DNA of 64,000 nucleotides from Chitinophaga polysaccharea. Its GTDB lineage: Bacteria; Bacteroidota; Bacteroidia; Chitinophagales; Chitinophagaceae. Under the pieces are notes generated by a model. That model saw only the letters and a list, made by a program, of their open reading frames with translations, was not told the DNA's origin and searched no databases. Below are positions 1-8,836 of the stretch, one piece after another. The position numbers and the translations under genes were made by a program. Location: assembly GCF_902150045.1 (NCBI RefSeq), contig NZ_CABFVU010000003.1, positions 248,001-312,000 on the forward strand. Direction: 5' to 3'. Positions within the stretch are counted from its first letter, which is position 1; each line of letters opens with the position of its first letter.

Positions 1-369
1 ATTGTTTCCACCATTCCTTTCGGAGGACTGATTATGCCTATACCTGTGCTTTATAAGTATAATGTAAATGTGATGACCGGCAACGACAGTATCATTGATC
101 ACTGGAGCACATTTGGATCCGGAAGCGTATTGGAAAAAGCCCATACAATGGCCCAGTTATACGGTTATTCTACGGAGTTCCTGCTGTCGAGAAGCCTGAA
201 GCTGGCCACGGGAAATATACTCCCGCTTGATGATAAGGGAGTGCAGCAATGGCCCAGGGCCGGCGATGCAGCAAACCTGGTATTGATAGATGCCAGCTGC
301 TCTGCAGAAGCAGTGGCAAGAATATCGCCGGTAAGATCCCTGATAAACAAAGGACAAATCGTGTATTAA
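1..369 (+). CDS. Amidohydrolase, cytosine-deaminase-like, C-terminal part (cut by window start)
   Basis: The frame is open from base 1, so the gene begins before the window and only the last 122 residues are visible. They match the end of cytosine-deaminase-type amidohydrolases, metal-dependent TIM-barrel enzymes that remove amino groups from cyclic compounds. Visible marks are the GND motif carrying the metal-binding and catalytic Asp, the following DHW..FG segment, the LATG helix, and the closing small beta domain (GDAANLVLIDA ... VRSLINKGQIVY). The first ATG in the frame, at base 34, lies inside the conserved strand before GND and is not a real start. The substrate cannot be set from this part. 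Family is clear, exact activity is open. Confidence 0.75.
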   Translation: MVSTIPFGGLIMPIPVLYKYNVNVMTGNDSIIDHWSTFGSGSVLEKAHTMAQLYGYSTEFLLSRSLKLATGNILPLDDKGVQQWPRAGDAANLVLIDASCSAEAVARISPVRSLINKGQIVY

Positions 370-394
370 GTATCCTATTTTAAAACTGTGAACA

Positions 395-430
395 AAATGC
401 GGGAAATTATTTTCCCGCATTTCTTTTTTT
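395..430 (+). terminator. Rho-independent terminator after the amidohydrolase
   Basis: Perfect 12-bp stem (395-406 with 411-422) around a TTAT loop, followed by CTTTTTTT. It lies 26 bases after the amidohydrolase stop codon and ends that transcript. Confidence 0.85.
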
Positions 431-518
431 GGGAGATGCCTATGCGCTCTGATAATAATTTACTATATTAGGAATGATACAACCCTTTTCCCACGTTAAC
501 AGTTAATCCGCTTAATCC

Positions 519-2045
519 ATGAGAGAAAATCCTGTCTATTTGTTTGCCTGGGTATGTTTTGCCCTTTGTTTTGCCTGTAAAAAAATAAGCCCTGATAAAC
601 TGGCCGCTATTGATGGCGGTACAGCCAATTTAATTAACGGGGTGAATGAAGCAGACTTTACCGTTGAAAACACCTTCACGAATCCGCTGATACCACGTGG
701 CGCTGATCCCTGGGTGGCCCAAAAGAACGGAGAATATTACTTCACGTATACACAGGGAAGTAAACTGGTGCTTTATAAAACAAAAGCCATGACCGAACTC
801 GCATTGGCAACCTCGCATGATGCATGGATCCCTCCGCAGGGAATGCCATATTCAAAGAATCTCTGGGCGCCGGAGCTGCATGAAATCGACAATAAATGGT
901 ACATCTACTTTGCAGCCGATAACGGTACTAATGCCAATCACCGTATGTATGTGGTGGAGAACAGCTCCACGGACCCCACACAGGGCACATGGGTATTAAA
1001 AGGCAAAGTGGCTGATTCCACGGATCAATGGGCCATAGACGGTACCGTTTTCAAATATAACGGGCAGATGTACATGTTGTGGTCCGGCGGTAATGCAGGC
1101 GCCGCACCGCAGCGTATCTACATTGCTCCAATGAGCAATCCCTGGACGATCAGCGGTCCGAAAGTGGCAATTTCCAGTCCTACCTATTCCTGGGAGATGA
1201 ACGGAAACGCCATTAACGAAGGCCCCCAGGCGATCATTAACCCTAACGGGCAACTGCTCGTAGTATACTCCGGCAGCGGCTATTGGGTGGACACCTATTG
1301 CCTGGGATTATTGAGTCTTAATGCTAACGGTGATCCCCTGAATCCTGCCGACTGGGTGAAAACACCCAATCCTGTTTTTTCGATGAGCGCAGATAGCGGG
1401 GCCTTTGGCCCGGGGCATAATGGCTTCTTCAAATCGCCCGATGGTACGGAAGACTGGCTCATCTATCATGCCCGCAGCGCTGCCGGCGGAGGAGGCAGGA
1501 ATGCACGCATACAGAAGTTCACCTGGAATGCAAGCGGTGCGCCTGATTTCGGCATGCCGGTTAAAATCGGATCTCCTGTGCCCAAGCCCTCCGGCGAGCC
1601 TGTCAGGAAGATGTATAAAAAAGAGAACTGGTCAATTGCCGGGTTCAGTTCAGAAGAGCTTAACAACAGCCGGTTAGCGATACGGCTTATAGACGACGAC
1701 CCGGCCACGCCCTGGATAGCGCGCTATTCCGCTCCTGCCACCAACTACCCCGATCACTGGATTGCGGTTGACATGGGAGATACGCTTTGTGTAGATGGTT
1801 TTGTATTCATCCAGAAAGACGGCGACCGGAAAATAAAAGAGTTGCAGGTCCTTGCCGGTAATGATAATCTCAACTGGGAAGATCTTGGAACCACTGTGCT
1901 GCTTAATCTCTATCCCAATAAGCAGTACTTCACCCTTCCTGCAAGGAAGCAATTCAGGTATTTTAAGCTGGTACCAAAGTCGGGGCTGGATAGCCAGCCG
2001 CAGCCCGGATTGGCGGAAGCGGGGACGTTTGTATTGGATAATTGA
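519..2045 (+). CDS. GH43-family glycosidase lipoprotein with C-terminal discoidin-type domain
   Basis: A 508-residue exported enzyme. The N-terminus has a short hydrophobic segment ending in a lipobox (LCFAC), so it is probably a lipoprotein. Residues about 50-360 form a GH43-type five-bladed propeller. The expected carboxylates are visible: base Asp63 in RGADPWV, modulator Asp174 in AIDGTVF and acid Glu234 in INEGPQ. GH43 enzymes mostly remove arabinose or xylose from plant polysaccharides. The last ~140 residues (WSIAGFSSEE ... YFKLVPKSG) look like an F5/8 type C (discoidin) carbohydrate-binding fold. The gene stands alone between terminator structures, with no SusCD pair nearby. The substrate is inferred only from the family. 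Confidence 0.85.
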   Translation: MRENPVYLFAWVCFALCFACKKISPDKLAAIDGGTANLINGVNEADFTVENTFTNPLIPRGADPWVAQKNGEYYFTYTQGSKLVLYKTKAMTELALATSHDAWIPPQGMPYSKNLWAPELHEIDNKWYIYFAADNGTNANHRMYVVENSSTDPTQGTWVLKGKVADSTDQWAIDGTVFKYNGQMYMLWSGGNAGAAPQRIYIAPMSNPWTISGPKVAISSPTYSWEMNGNAINEGPQAIINPNGQLLVVYSGSGYWVDTYCLGLLSLNANGDPLNPADWVKTPNPVFSMSADSGAFGPGHNGFFKSPDGTEDWLIYHARSAAGGGGRNARIQKFTWNASGAPDFGMPVKIGSPVPKPSGEPVRKMYKKENWSIAGFSSEELNNSRLAIRLIDDDPATPWIARYSAPATNYPDHWIAVDMGDTLCVDGFVFIQKDGDRKIKELQVLAGNDNLNWEDLGTTVLLNLYPNKQYFTLPARKQFRYFKLVPKSGLDSQPQPGLAEAGTFVLDN

Positions 2046-2046
2046 G

Positions 2047-2090
2047 TGTTGGGTTACAGCCCGCCGGCGCCGGCGGGCTGTAACCCAACA
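2047..2090. repeat. Perfect 44-bp palindrome in a convergent gap (GGGCTGTAACCC family)
   Basis: Two 22-bp arms with no spacer start one base after the GH43 stop codon; the convergent S41 gene ends at 2166. The core is GC-rich (GCCCGCCGGC and its complement). Each arm holds the 12-mer GGGTTACAGCCC or its reverse GGGCTGTAACCC, which is itself a mini-hairpin. It may act as a two-way terminator; the same 12-mer theme recurs at 49599-49660. Confidence 0.8.
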
Positions 2091-2165
2091 TTGGTGCAGG
2101 TGCCGCCTGTGGTAACAGGTAATGTCACAGCGCGCATCCGTAATAGTTGATCAGCAGAATAAATT

Positions 2166-3377
2166 CTATCGCTGGTAAATATATTCCAGGGCTTCATCTT
2201 TATAATTAACAAAACTGGCAGCGCTATACGTTATTTCCTTATCGGGCATTAATGCTCCTTTTTTACCTTTCCAGTTTTCCCAGTACATGGTAGAATAACC
2301 AATTACGATTTTGGTGTTGGGAAGCCGGAAGCCCCGCACTTCTCCATAATGATTGATATTACCGCTGGTCATCTGGCCTACCAGGATGGCATTGGTATGT
2401 CTTTTAAATTCAACGGCATTCATTAAAGCGGAGGAAAAAGTTTGTTTTCCTATCAGTACATAAAAATGGCCTTTCTTATTCAGATAGCTGTGTTTGATGC
2501 TATCGATAAATGGCGACAGCACGCCCGAATTGCCCCCACTGTTAAACCGGAGATCAAGGATGATTTTATTGGGATGCAGTTTTTCTATTGTTGAAAACAG
2601 CTCCGTGTTAAACTGCGGGAATGGATTATTTTCATCCTCCGCGCAGTGAACAAAGTTGAAGTAAATTATTTTTCTTGCTTCGTCATATGTATACCAATAA
2701 TCTTTATCATTGTGCCTGTAGGGAAGTATGTTGTTGTACTGGCTTGCAGTGGTCAGTTTCAGGCTATCCTTGTTTATTGCATTAAGCGTTAGCTGGTATG
2801 TTTTATGCAGGGGATCCTGAAGCGTGAATACCGCATATTTATCAGTTTCAAGGATACCCAGTCCCTTAAGAAAAGATGGGTTGTTGAGGAACTGTTGCTG
2901 GTAAATATCAAAGTAAGACCTGTTATCAGATTTAATCACTTCTTTAAATTTCCGGTTAATTTCATCTATAGGATGCCCGTTAATGGCAATGAGTTGTGAA
3001 AGAAGCGCTGTTGAGCTGCCGGGATCAATGCCGGTAACAAAAATACCATCTTCAAACCGCTCAAATTTTATTGGTAAAACCAGCCTGAATACAGGTTCGA
3101 TCCTGGTATGCTCATCACCGATAGAGACATTTAACCTGAAAAGCTCTACCATAAAGGTTTCTTCATTCAGGCTATCGATTTTGGAAGCTACAAGCGCCAC
3201 TTTATTTTCAAAATCAGCTTTGCTTATTTTATTGAAAAGATTCTTATGTTTTACGGGCAGTGTATCTCTATAGTACATTAAATCATCCAGCAGCGCTTTC
3301 CCGGAAAGATGTTGAGAGAAGCAATGGTTGGAAATTAAAATTGCCAGGAGGAACAGGAGAGAGGAATATCTTTTCAT
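2166..3377 (-). CDS. Secreted S41-family serine peptidase
   Basis: A 403-residue protein with an N-terminal signal peptide (hydrophobic run ending HCFSQ), so it acts in the periplasm or outside. It is related to the C-terminal processing (tail-specific) proteases. Seen are the S41 elements GDEHTR (usually GDGHT), the DLRFNSGGNS strand-turn, and the GKQTFSSALMNA segment that carries the nucleophile serine. The middle part has only a short PDZ-like stretch (GSSTALLSQLIAINGHPID). It is flanked by a palindrome on one side and a hairpin on the other, so it is probably a single-gene transcript. The substrate is unknown. Confidence 0.8.
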   Translation of the reverse strand: MKRYSSLLFLLAILISNHCFSQHLSGKALLDDLMYYRDTLPVKHKNLFNKISKADFENKVALVASKIDSLNEETFMVELFRLNVSIGDEHTRIEPVFRLVLPIKFERFEDGIFVTGIDPGSSTALLSQLIAINGHPIDEINRKFKEVIKSDNRSYFDIYQQQFLNNPSFLKGLGILETDKYAVFTLQDPLHKTYQLTLNAINKDSLKLTTASQYNNILPYRHNDKDYWYTYDEARKIIYFNFVHCAEDENNPFPQFNTELFSTIEKLHPNKIILDLRFNSGGNSGVLSPFIDSIKHSYLNKKGHFYVLIGKQTFSSALMNAVEFKRHTNAILVGQMTSGNINHYGEVRGFRLPNTKIVIGYSTMYWENWKGKKGALMPDKEITYSAASFVNYKDEALEYIYQR

Positions 3378-3495
3378 GTTGGTACGGTTTACTTAAAAGC
3401 CCCCGAAGGAGGGCAATGTTCTAACTGCTTCCAATATACGTACAAAGGATATAAGTTGCCTGGCCGGAAATCTGCTTGATTATTTGAGGGGAAGG

Positions 3496-3525
3496 GCAGG
3501 ATAACGCCGGCAGGCGCTATCCTGC
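3496..3525. terminator. Hairpin downstream of the GH141-like gene
   Basis: A 13-bp stem with one mismatch (GCAGGATA.CGCC against GGCG.TATCCTGC) around a GGCA loop, 28 bases beyond the end of the minus-strand gene at 3553. There is no U-run on the minus-strand side, so terminator function is likely but not certain. Confidence 0.5.
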
Positions 3526-3552
3526 TTCTTTTCAGCCGGTGATAGTACTTTG

Positions 3553-5898
3553 TTATTTTACCCTTACCTGCAGCACCTGCTTTTGTTGGTTCCGCATGAT
3601 CTCCACCGGGATTTTCTCTTTGCCTTTTGCTGCTTCCAGAATTTCCAGCAGATGTTTAGCGGAAGTTACTTTTATGCCGTTAGCCGTGCAGATAACGTCT
3701 TTGGGCCGGATCCCGGAAGCGGCCAGTAAACCGTTCTCCTGAACGGATACTACTATGGCGCCGGATTCATCCTGCAGGCCGTAGGCGGAACGTTCTTCCA
3801 TGCTTTCTACCGGCTTTACCATGCCTCCCAGGAAAGGCAGTCCTGCCGGCTTTAGTGTTTGTTGTGATTTATCCATCACCAGTGCAGGGATCACCGGTTG
3901 CAGGGCCAGTGCTTTTAAACCGGGCTCCTGTACGCCAAAACTATCCATGGCAAAATTTTTAAAGCCGATGTTAAGTGCGGGAGAGTTGGGAGATACAGTA
4001 TAATCGCCCTTCTCCGGGTGCAGGAACTGTGGGTCGCCTGCAATGCTATGCGCATCTGTTCCGTTGCTGCGGGCCAGCTCCAGCGCCGCTTCATCTGGGA
4101 ACAGGTTATTATTTACCTGCTGGCCCCAGTCTTTCACCTGTATGGGGAAGTATTTGCGCATCACTATATTATTTTCAAACACATCCTGGCTGTTGGCAAA
4201 CCATACGTGCGGATGAAAAGAGTTGTTGATCATAATATTATTTTTCACCACGCGGTTAAAGCCTTCCCGGAGCTTCAAACCGCCATTGAGGCAAACATTG
4301 TTATAGATCCTGTAATTGGAAGAGCCGTCATCCAGGTCTATATCCCATCCATGATCGCAGCGGAAGCGGTTGTTGCGGATGATCACCGGCCGGATGGCAT
4401 CCAGCTTCACCAGTTCAGGGTGTGCAGCAGTAATACTGTCCATATATCCCCTGTCGGGCGCCCAGTAACGGTCGCGCCCCCACGAATTAAAGGCGCCATG
4501 ATCCCCTGTTTCCAACACGGTATTAAACACATCGTTGTATTCCAGTACGTGGCCGCCAAAGCAGCCATCGCCGATATTGAGGCCGGCCCGGGGCGTGTGG
4601 AAAATGCTGTTATGACTCACGGTAATGCCCGAAGAAACGGTAATCTCTACACCAGTTGCCTGCTTTTCAATTTCGCCTACGTGATGAATAAGACTATTGG
4701 TGACCACGCACTCCTGTGGGTAGTTATTGCTGCGGGGACCGGGTGTTTTATCCAGCTGATCATACGGCGTGAACTCTTCGTAGCGGAAATTGGGAGAGCG
4801 TACCGCTTTCAGGTCGCCAATAAAACAAACAGCGCTGGCGCCAATATCATGGATGTAGCACTCTCTGATCGTATCATGATAGTTATAGTTACTGAGCATT
4901 ATGGCATTGCCTCCAAGACCGGCAAACTCACAATTGCTGATGCTGCAGTTTTCGGTACCATCAAACAACACGGCCCCGCCCCGGTAAATGGTCCAGTCGC
5001 TGCGCAGCAGCTGTTCCTTTGTATCCATAAAGGAGCGCTCATTATGCACAAACCGCAGCCCTTTTAAGCTAATGTTACGTACAGGCTGAGTAGGAGTGCC
5101 TTTTAGTATTATGCTGTTCTTCAGGCGTGATACTTCTATCCGGGCATCTGCGGGCGACAGGCCAGCGGGGGGATAATAGTACAACAACCGGGCTTTGCTG
5201 TCGAGGTACCATTCGCCGATGGTATCCAGCTCCTGCAGGTTGTTTTCCACGAACCTGAGCGTTGCATGCATTTTATTGGGCCGGTTGTTCTGCCACCCGC
5301 CTTCGAGTAGGGGCTGCCCATCTTTCATGCCGGTGATGCGGTAATGAAAGCCGCCCCAGTCGGATGCATGAATGGCATGCACATATCCATTTTCCGGGTG
5401 CTCCCATTTGGCGGCACGCTCTACCGCATCGGCAGCGGTGCCATGAAACACTTTGGCAGACAGATCATAATTGGGATAACGGGCCAGCACCTGCAGCTGC
5501 CCGTTTACATACAATCTTTCAAAAGAAATACCGGCAGGCACAGTGGCTGAAAAGATGCCATTCTTATAGGGTTTCCATTTAAGCGAAAGCGGCTGCCCAG
5601 CACTGATGAAAACTTTCTCCCCGTTAAATGCACTTATCTGCAGGCTTTTGCAGGCCATGTTTTCAGCATTCAGCGTAATTTCCTTTCCGAGATAGTAAGT
5701 GCCTCCGTGAAGCAGGATCACCACTGACTGCCCTTTTTGTTTTGCTGCCCGGGAAACCGCAACAGACAAGGTTTTCATCGGCCGGGATTCATTGCCTGCA
5801 TGGGTATCATTTCCCAAAGGGGAAATATGATAAAGGGTTTGCGCATTTGCCTGTTGTATCATCAGTAAGGCACAACAAATGAGAAGGAGTTGCTTCAT
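3553..5898 (-). CDS. Secreted parallel beta-helix glycosidase-like protein (GH141-like) fused to a C-terminal PDZ domain
   Basis: A 781-residue protein with a clear signal peptide (ends QQANAQ). Residues about 20-130 have the opening typical of GH141-like and related right-handed beta-helix proteins (YHISPLGNDTHAGNESRP ... LHGGTYYLGKEITL). Residues about 270-640 are helical coils rich in N/I repeats (NISLKGLRFVHN, CSISNCEFAGLGGNAI, NSIFHTPRAGLNIGD). GH141 members known to me act on fucose- or xylose-containing plant polymers. The last ~90 residues (GLQDESGAIVVSVQENG.LAASGIRPKDVICTANG) are a complete PDZ fold, normally found in proteases, so this is an odd pairing. Activity is inferred from fold only. 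Confidence 0.75.
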   Translation of the reverse strand: MKQLLLICCALLMIQQANAQTLYHISPLGNDTHAGNESRPMKTLSVAVSRAAKQKGQSVVILLHGGTYYLGKEITLNAENMACKSLQISAFNGEKVFISAGQPLSLKWKPYKNGIFSATVPAGISFERLYVNGQLQVLARYPNYDLSAKVFHGTAADAVERAAKWEHPENGYVHAIHASDWGGFHYRITGMKDGQPLLEGGWQNNRPNKMHATLRFVENNLQELDTIGEWYLDSKARLLYYYPPAGLSPADARIEVSRLKNSIILKGTPTQPVRNISLKGLRFVHNERSFMDTKEQLLRSDWTIYRGGAVLFDGTENCSISNCEFAGLGGNAIMLSNYNYHDTIRECYIHDIGASAVCFIGDLKAVRSPNFRYEEFTPYDQLDKTPGPRSNNYPQECVVTNSLIHHVGEIEKQATGVEITVSSGITVSHNSIFHTPRAGLNIGDGCFGGHVLEYNDVFNTVLETGDHGAFNSWGRDRYWAPDRGYMDSITAAHPELVKLDAIRPVIIRNNRFRCDHGWDIDLDDGSSNYRIYNNVCLNGGLKLREGFNRVVKNNIMINNSFHPHVWFANSQDVFENNIVMRKYFPIQVKDWGQQVNNNLFPDEAALELARSNGTDAHSIAGDPQFLHPEKGDYTVSPNSPALNIGFKNFAMDSFGVQEPGLKALALQPVIPALVMDKSQQTLKPAGLPFLGGMVKPVESMEERSAYGLQDESGAIVVSVQENGLLAASGIRPKDVICTANGIKVTSAKHLLEILEAAKGKEKIPVEIMRNQQKQVLQVRVK

Positions 5899-6316
5899 AA
5901 TATACTATTTCCAGGCTGGCTTCCAATAGTGCAGCGTCATTGTTCTACCAGTTCACCGTCATTCAGCGATTGACCAGCCCGATACATACCGCTGATAATT
6001 ATACGTGAAATTTTGGTTGTTTACTATCTTTCAATTCCCTAAATCCAGGTAGAAGGTAGGTATTCATTGCGGGAAAAGAATGAAGCGGATAAAAAAATAT
6101 TGATAAAAATGAAAATTATACCGGATATAAGACTCCCTGCTATAAAGCGTATGGGATACGTTCAGGAGTTCGTATACCCTTCGGGGTTATTATTTATCCT
6201 TATCTGCCTTAATTAATCCTATACCAATGGCTTTTTTTATAAGCGCTACGCTGTTTTATTTCTAAAGGTTTTCCATGAGTTTTTTTGCAGATGCCCGGTG
6301 TAGGATCGCTCAGCAA
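5899..6316. other. 418-bp gap upstream of the beta-helix/PDZ gene
   Basis: An AT-rich intergenic stretch between two minus-strand genes. It holds a loose dyad around GGGATACG ... CGTATACCC (about 6152-6180) and several T-runs, but I find no convincing TANNTTTG core on the minus strand and no coding frame. It presumably contains the promoter of the 3553-5898 gene. Confidence 0.4.
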
Positions 6317-7732
6317 TTATCGCATGGTGGCTGCCAGTTTGCCCAGCAGCTGCAGTTGCCTTTCCAGGTTATCGGTCCAGGGAAGGCCAAGAGAAAGCCT
6401 CATACAATTTTCGAACTGATCCTGTAATGTAAACATTCTTCCGGGCGCAATACTTATTTTTTGTTTGATGGCTTTTTCGAAGAGCTTTGTAGTGCTGGTG
6501 TTTTTATTAAGCTCTACCCATAGCGACAGTCCGCCCTGCGGCCGGCTTGTTTTTGTACCGGCGGGGAAATGTTCTGCAATGGTGCGTATATAATGCTGGT
6601 AGTTATCCTGGAGGGTTTTCCGGAGTTGGCGAAGATGATTTTCATACCTGCCGCTTTTCAGAAAACCGGCTACAGCTTCCTGTGTTATGGCTGTACATGA
6701 TAGTGCATGTACCAGTTTCAGTTTCAGGATCTGTTCCTTGTATCTTCCCGGCGCCAGCCAGCCAACCCGGTATCCCGGTGCAAGCGTTTTTGAGGCAGAG
6801 CTGCACCACAGCACCATACCTTTTTTATCGAATGTTTTACAGCATTTCGGGCGTTGTGCATCAAAATGGAGATCGCCGTAAATATCATCCTCAATAAGAG
6901 GGATATGATGCCTGGCTAATAGTTTTACCACTGCTTCCTTATTTTCGTCGGGCATGTGGCTTCCCAGGGGCGTATTGAAGTTTGGAGCAAGGAGGCAGAG
7001 CTGAATTTTTGGAATGGCTTTTTTCAGCGCATCTATTTCAATGCCTTTGGTTGGATGCGTGGGCAGTTCAAGCACTTTCAGACCCAGGCTCAGGGCCAGT
7101 TGCAGGCTGCCGGGATAACAGGGGCTTTCCATAGCGATAGTATCGCCTGGTTTTGATAAAGCCATCATGCAAAAAGACAGTGCATTCATTCCGCCTGCTG
7201 TTGTGAGCAGGTCGTTTTCATCCAGGTTGCCGCCCCAGGCAAGTGAGCGGGCGGCAATCATCCTTCGCAGCGTAACATTGCCCTGTAATGGCTCGTAGCC
7301 AATGCCGCCGGCTTTAAGCGTACGGGTGGCCAGGGCTATTTCCCTGTTTAGTTTTGCCAGGGGAAGCAATTTCCCGGAAGGCGAGCCAATGGCAAAAGGA
7401 GTGAGGTCGTCTTTTCCCAGGCCGGCATATACTTTCCTGATCAGCTCATCCGGTTCCTTGTTCCTGCCTGTTGCAGATGGCTTGCTTACCGCGGTGAGCG
7501 GGAGCCTCAACTGGGGCTGCAGATTTACAAAATAGCCGGATTGCGGTTTTGAGCTGATGAGCGACAGGGCTTCCAGTTCCATGAAAACTCTTTTGGCGGT
7601 GTTCATGCCAATGTTATGTTGCAGGCATAACATTCTTACGGAAGGCAGGCGGTCGCCCGCTTTCAGAACGCCGTTCCTGATCTGCCGGGCAATGCCGTTG
7701 GTAATAGTAGTGTATAGAAAGTCTTTAGCCAT
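6317..7732 (-). CDS. MocR-type regulator: GntR winged helix fused to a PLP-dependent aminotransferase domain
   Basis: A 471-residue regulator. Residues 1-70 are a GntR-type winged helix (LYTTITNGIARQIRNGVLKAGDRLPSVR). Residues about 95-465 are a fold-type I aminotransferase domain with the PLP-binding lysine at Lys315 in SASKTLAPGYRVGW and the earlier GGMNALSFCM helix. MocR proteins use PLP or amino compounds as signals; the aminotransferase part usually senses rather than catalyses. The frame opens with TTG at 7738, but the ATG at 7732 is the better start. It is divergent from the EamA exporter at 7823, a common MocR arrangement, and probably controls it together with itself. Confidence 0.88.
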   Translation of the reverse strand: MAKDFLYTTITNGIARQIRNGVLKAGDRLPSVRMLCLQHNIGMNTAKRVFMELEALSLISSKPQSGYFVNLQPQLRLPLTAVSKPSATGRNKEPDELIRKVYAGLGKDDLTPFAIGSPSGKLLPLAKLNREIALATRTLKAGGIGYEPLQGNVTLRRMIAARSLAWGGNLDENDLLTTAGGMNALSFCMMALSKPGDTIAMESPCYPGSLQLALSLGLKVLELPTHPTKGIEIDALKKAIPKIQLCLLAPNFNTPLGSHMPDENKEAVVKLLARHHIPLIEDDIYGDLHFDAQRPKCCKTFDKKGMVLWCSSASKTLAPGYRVGWLAPGRYKEQILKLKLVHALSCTAITQEAVAGFLKSGRYENHLRQLRKTLQDNYQHYIRTIAEHFPAGTKTSRPQGGLSLWVELNKNTSTTKLFEKAIKQKISIAPGRMFTLQDQFENCMRLSLGLPWTDNLERQLQLLGKLAATMR

Positions 7733-7743
7733 TTTCAAATATA

Positions 7744-7780
7744 ACTGTGTCCATCAAAATAAACAAAACTGGGACTGTGT
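7744..7780. promoter_or_regulatory. Direct repeat ACTGTGT x2, candidate MocR operator
   Basis: ACTGTGT occurs at 7744-7750 and again at 7774-7780, exactly 30 bp apart (about three helical turns), between the divergent MocR and EamA genes. MocR proteins such as GabR bind two spaced direct repeats. The second copy lies at the -33 region of the promoter proposed for the exporter. Confidence 0.5.
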
Positions 7781-7798
7781 TTATTGGATACCTGTTTC

Positions 7799-7806
7799 TA
7801 ATTTTG
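7799..7806 (+). promoter_or_regulatory. Predicted -7 element TAATTTTG of the EamA gene
   Basis: A perfect match to the Bacteroidota TANNTTTG core, 16 bases before the ATG at 7823. No good -33 TTTG is seen at the usual distance, which would fit an activator-dependent promoter. Confidence 0.45.
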
Positions 7807-7822
7807 TGGCAATTCAGATATT

Positions 7823-8719
7823 ATGACAGAGGCAAGTATTAACACTACCGCATCAAACACAACAGGCGGCTGGATAAACGGGTTTATCGGCGTATTGATT
7901 TTCAGTGGTTCCCTGCCGGCGACAAGAGTAGCGGTACTCGATTTCGACCCGGTGTTTTTAACGGTGGCCCGGGCCTCCATTGCGGGCTTGCTTGGTCTTG
8001 CCCTGTTACTTGTTTATAAAGAAAAGTTGCCGGTAAGAAAACAGCTGCTTCCATTGGCTATTGTAGCCATAGGGGTGGTGGTGGGTTTTCCTTTGTTAAC
8101 CGCCCTGGCGCTGCAGTATGTAACATCGGCGCATTTAATAGTGTTTGTAGGCATGTTACCGCTTACTACGGCTATATTCGGCGTAATACGGGGAGGAGAG
8201 CGCCCGCGGGCGGCGTTCTGGTTTTTTTCGCTGATGGGAAGTTTCCTGGTGATAGGTTTTGCCGTGTTCCAGGGACTGTCGGCCTCACCGGCGGGCGACA
8301 TACTAATGCTGCTGGCTATTATCCTGTGCGGGCTTGGATATGCGGAAGGGGCAAAGCTTTCAAAGGACCTGGGTGGATGGCAGGTGATCTCCTGGGCGCT
8401 GGTGCTTTCGTTGCCTGTAATGGCGCCGCTGGTATTTGTGTTGTTCCCGTCGTCGATAAGGGGAATAAGCCTGCCGGCCTGGGTAGGACTGGGTTATGTG
8501 TCTCTGTTCAGTATGCTGATTGGCTTTGTGTTCTGGTACCGCGGACTTGCGCAGGGAGGTATTGCGGCCGTGGGGCAATTGCAGCTGCTGCAGCCATTTT
8601 TTGGATTGGCCCTTGCTGCCGGTTTATTGCATGAGCAGGTAAGCATTGATATGTTAGGGATCACCGTTGGGGTAATTCTCTGCGTGGCGGGATCGAGGCG
8701 GTTTGCAAAACAGCGGTAG
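7823..8719 (+). CDS. EamA/DMT-family transporter
   Basis: A 298-residue inner-membrane protein with about ten hydrophobic segments arranged as two repeated halves of five, the usual length and layout of EamA (drug/metabolite transporter) exporters. The family exports amino acids, cofactors or small metabolites. The GGIAAVGQLQLLQPFFGLALA segment near the C-terminus is typical. It is divergent from a MocR regulator, which suggests an amino compound or vitamin-B6-related substrate, but nothing in the sequence identifies it. A strong hairpin follows the gene. Confidence 0.88.
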   Translation: MTEASINTTASNTTGGWINGFIGVLIFSGSLPATRVAVLDFDPVFLTVARASIAGLLGLALLLVYKEKLPVRKQLLPLAIVAIGVVVGFPLLTALALQYVTSAHLIVFVGMLPLTTAIFGVIRGGERPRAAFWFFSLMGSFLVIGFAVFQGLSASPAGDILMLLAIILCGLGYAEGAKLSKDLGGWQVISWALVLSLPVMAPLVFVLFPSSIRGISLPAWVGLGYVSLFSMLIGFVFWYRGLAQGGIAAVGQLQLLQPFFGLALAAGLLHEQVSIDMLGITVGVILCVAGSRRFAKQR

Positions 8720-8769
8720 TGTCGCAGATACTTGCATGCACTATGCCCCACCGGGCCGGCGAAAAACGG

Positions 8770-8811
8770 CAATAAGCTGCAAAACCGGCTGATTGGTTTT
8801 ACAGCTTATTG
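8770..8811. terminator. Long hairpin between convergent genes
   Basis: CAATAAGCTG.AAAACC (8770-8786) pairs with GGTTTT.CAGCTTATTG (8795-8811), giving 16 of 17 pairs around an 8-base loop. It lies between the convergent EamA and DUF1330 genes and probably stops transcription from both sides. Confidence 0.65.
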
Positions 8812-8836
8812 GCCGGTTGGTAATTTAGCAATAAGC

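Noticed and set aside
4018..5067. Long plus-strand open frame (349 codons) inside the beta-helix/PDZ gene
   Set aside because: It is antisense to a gene with a signal peptide and clear domains, its translation has no recognisable pattern, and it has no promoter or start context. It is a shadow frame.
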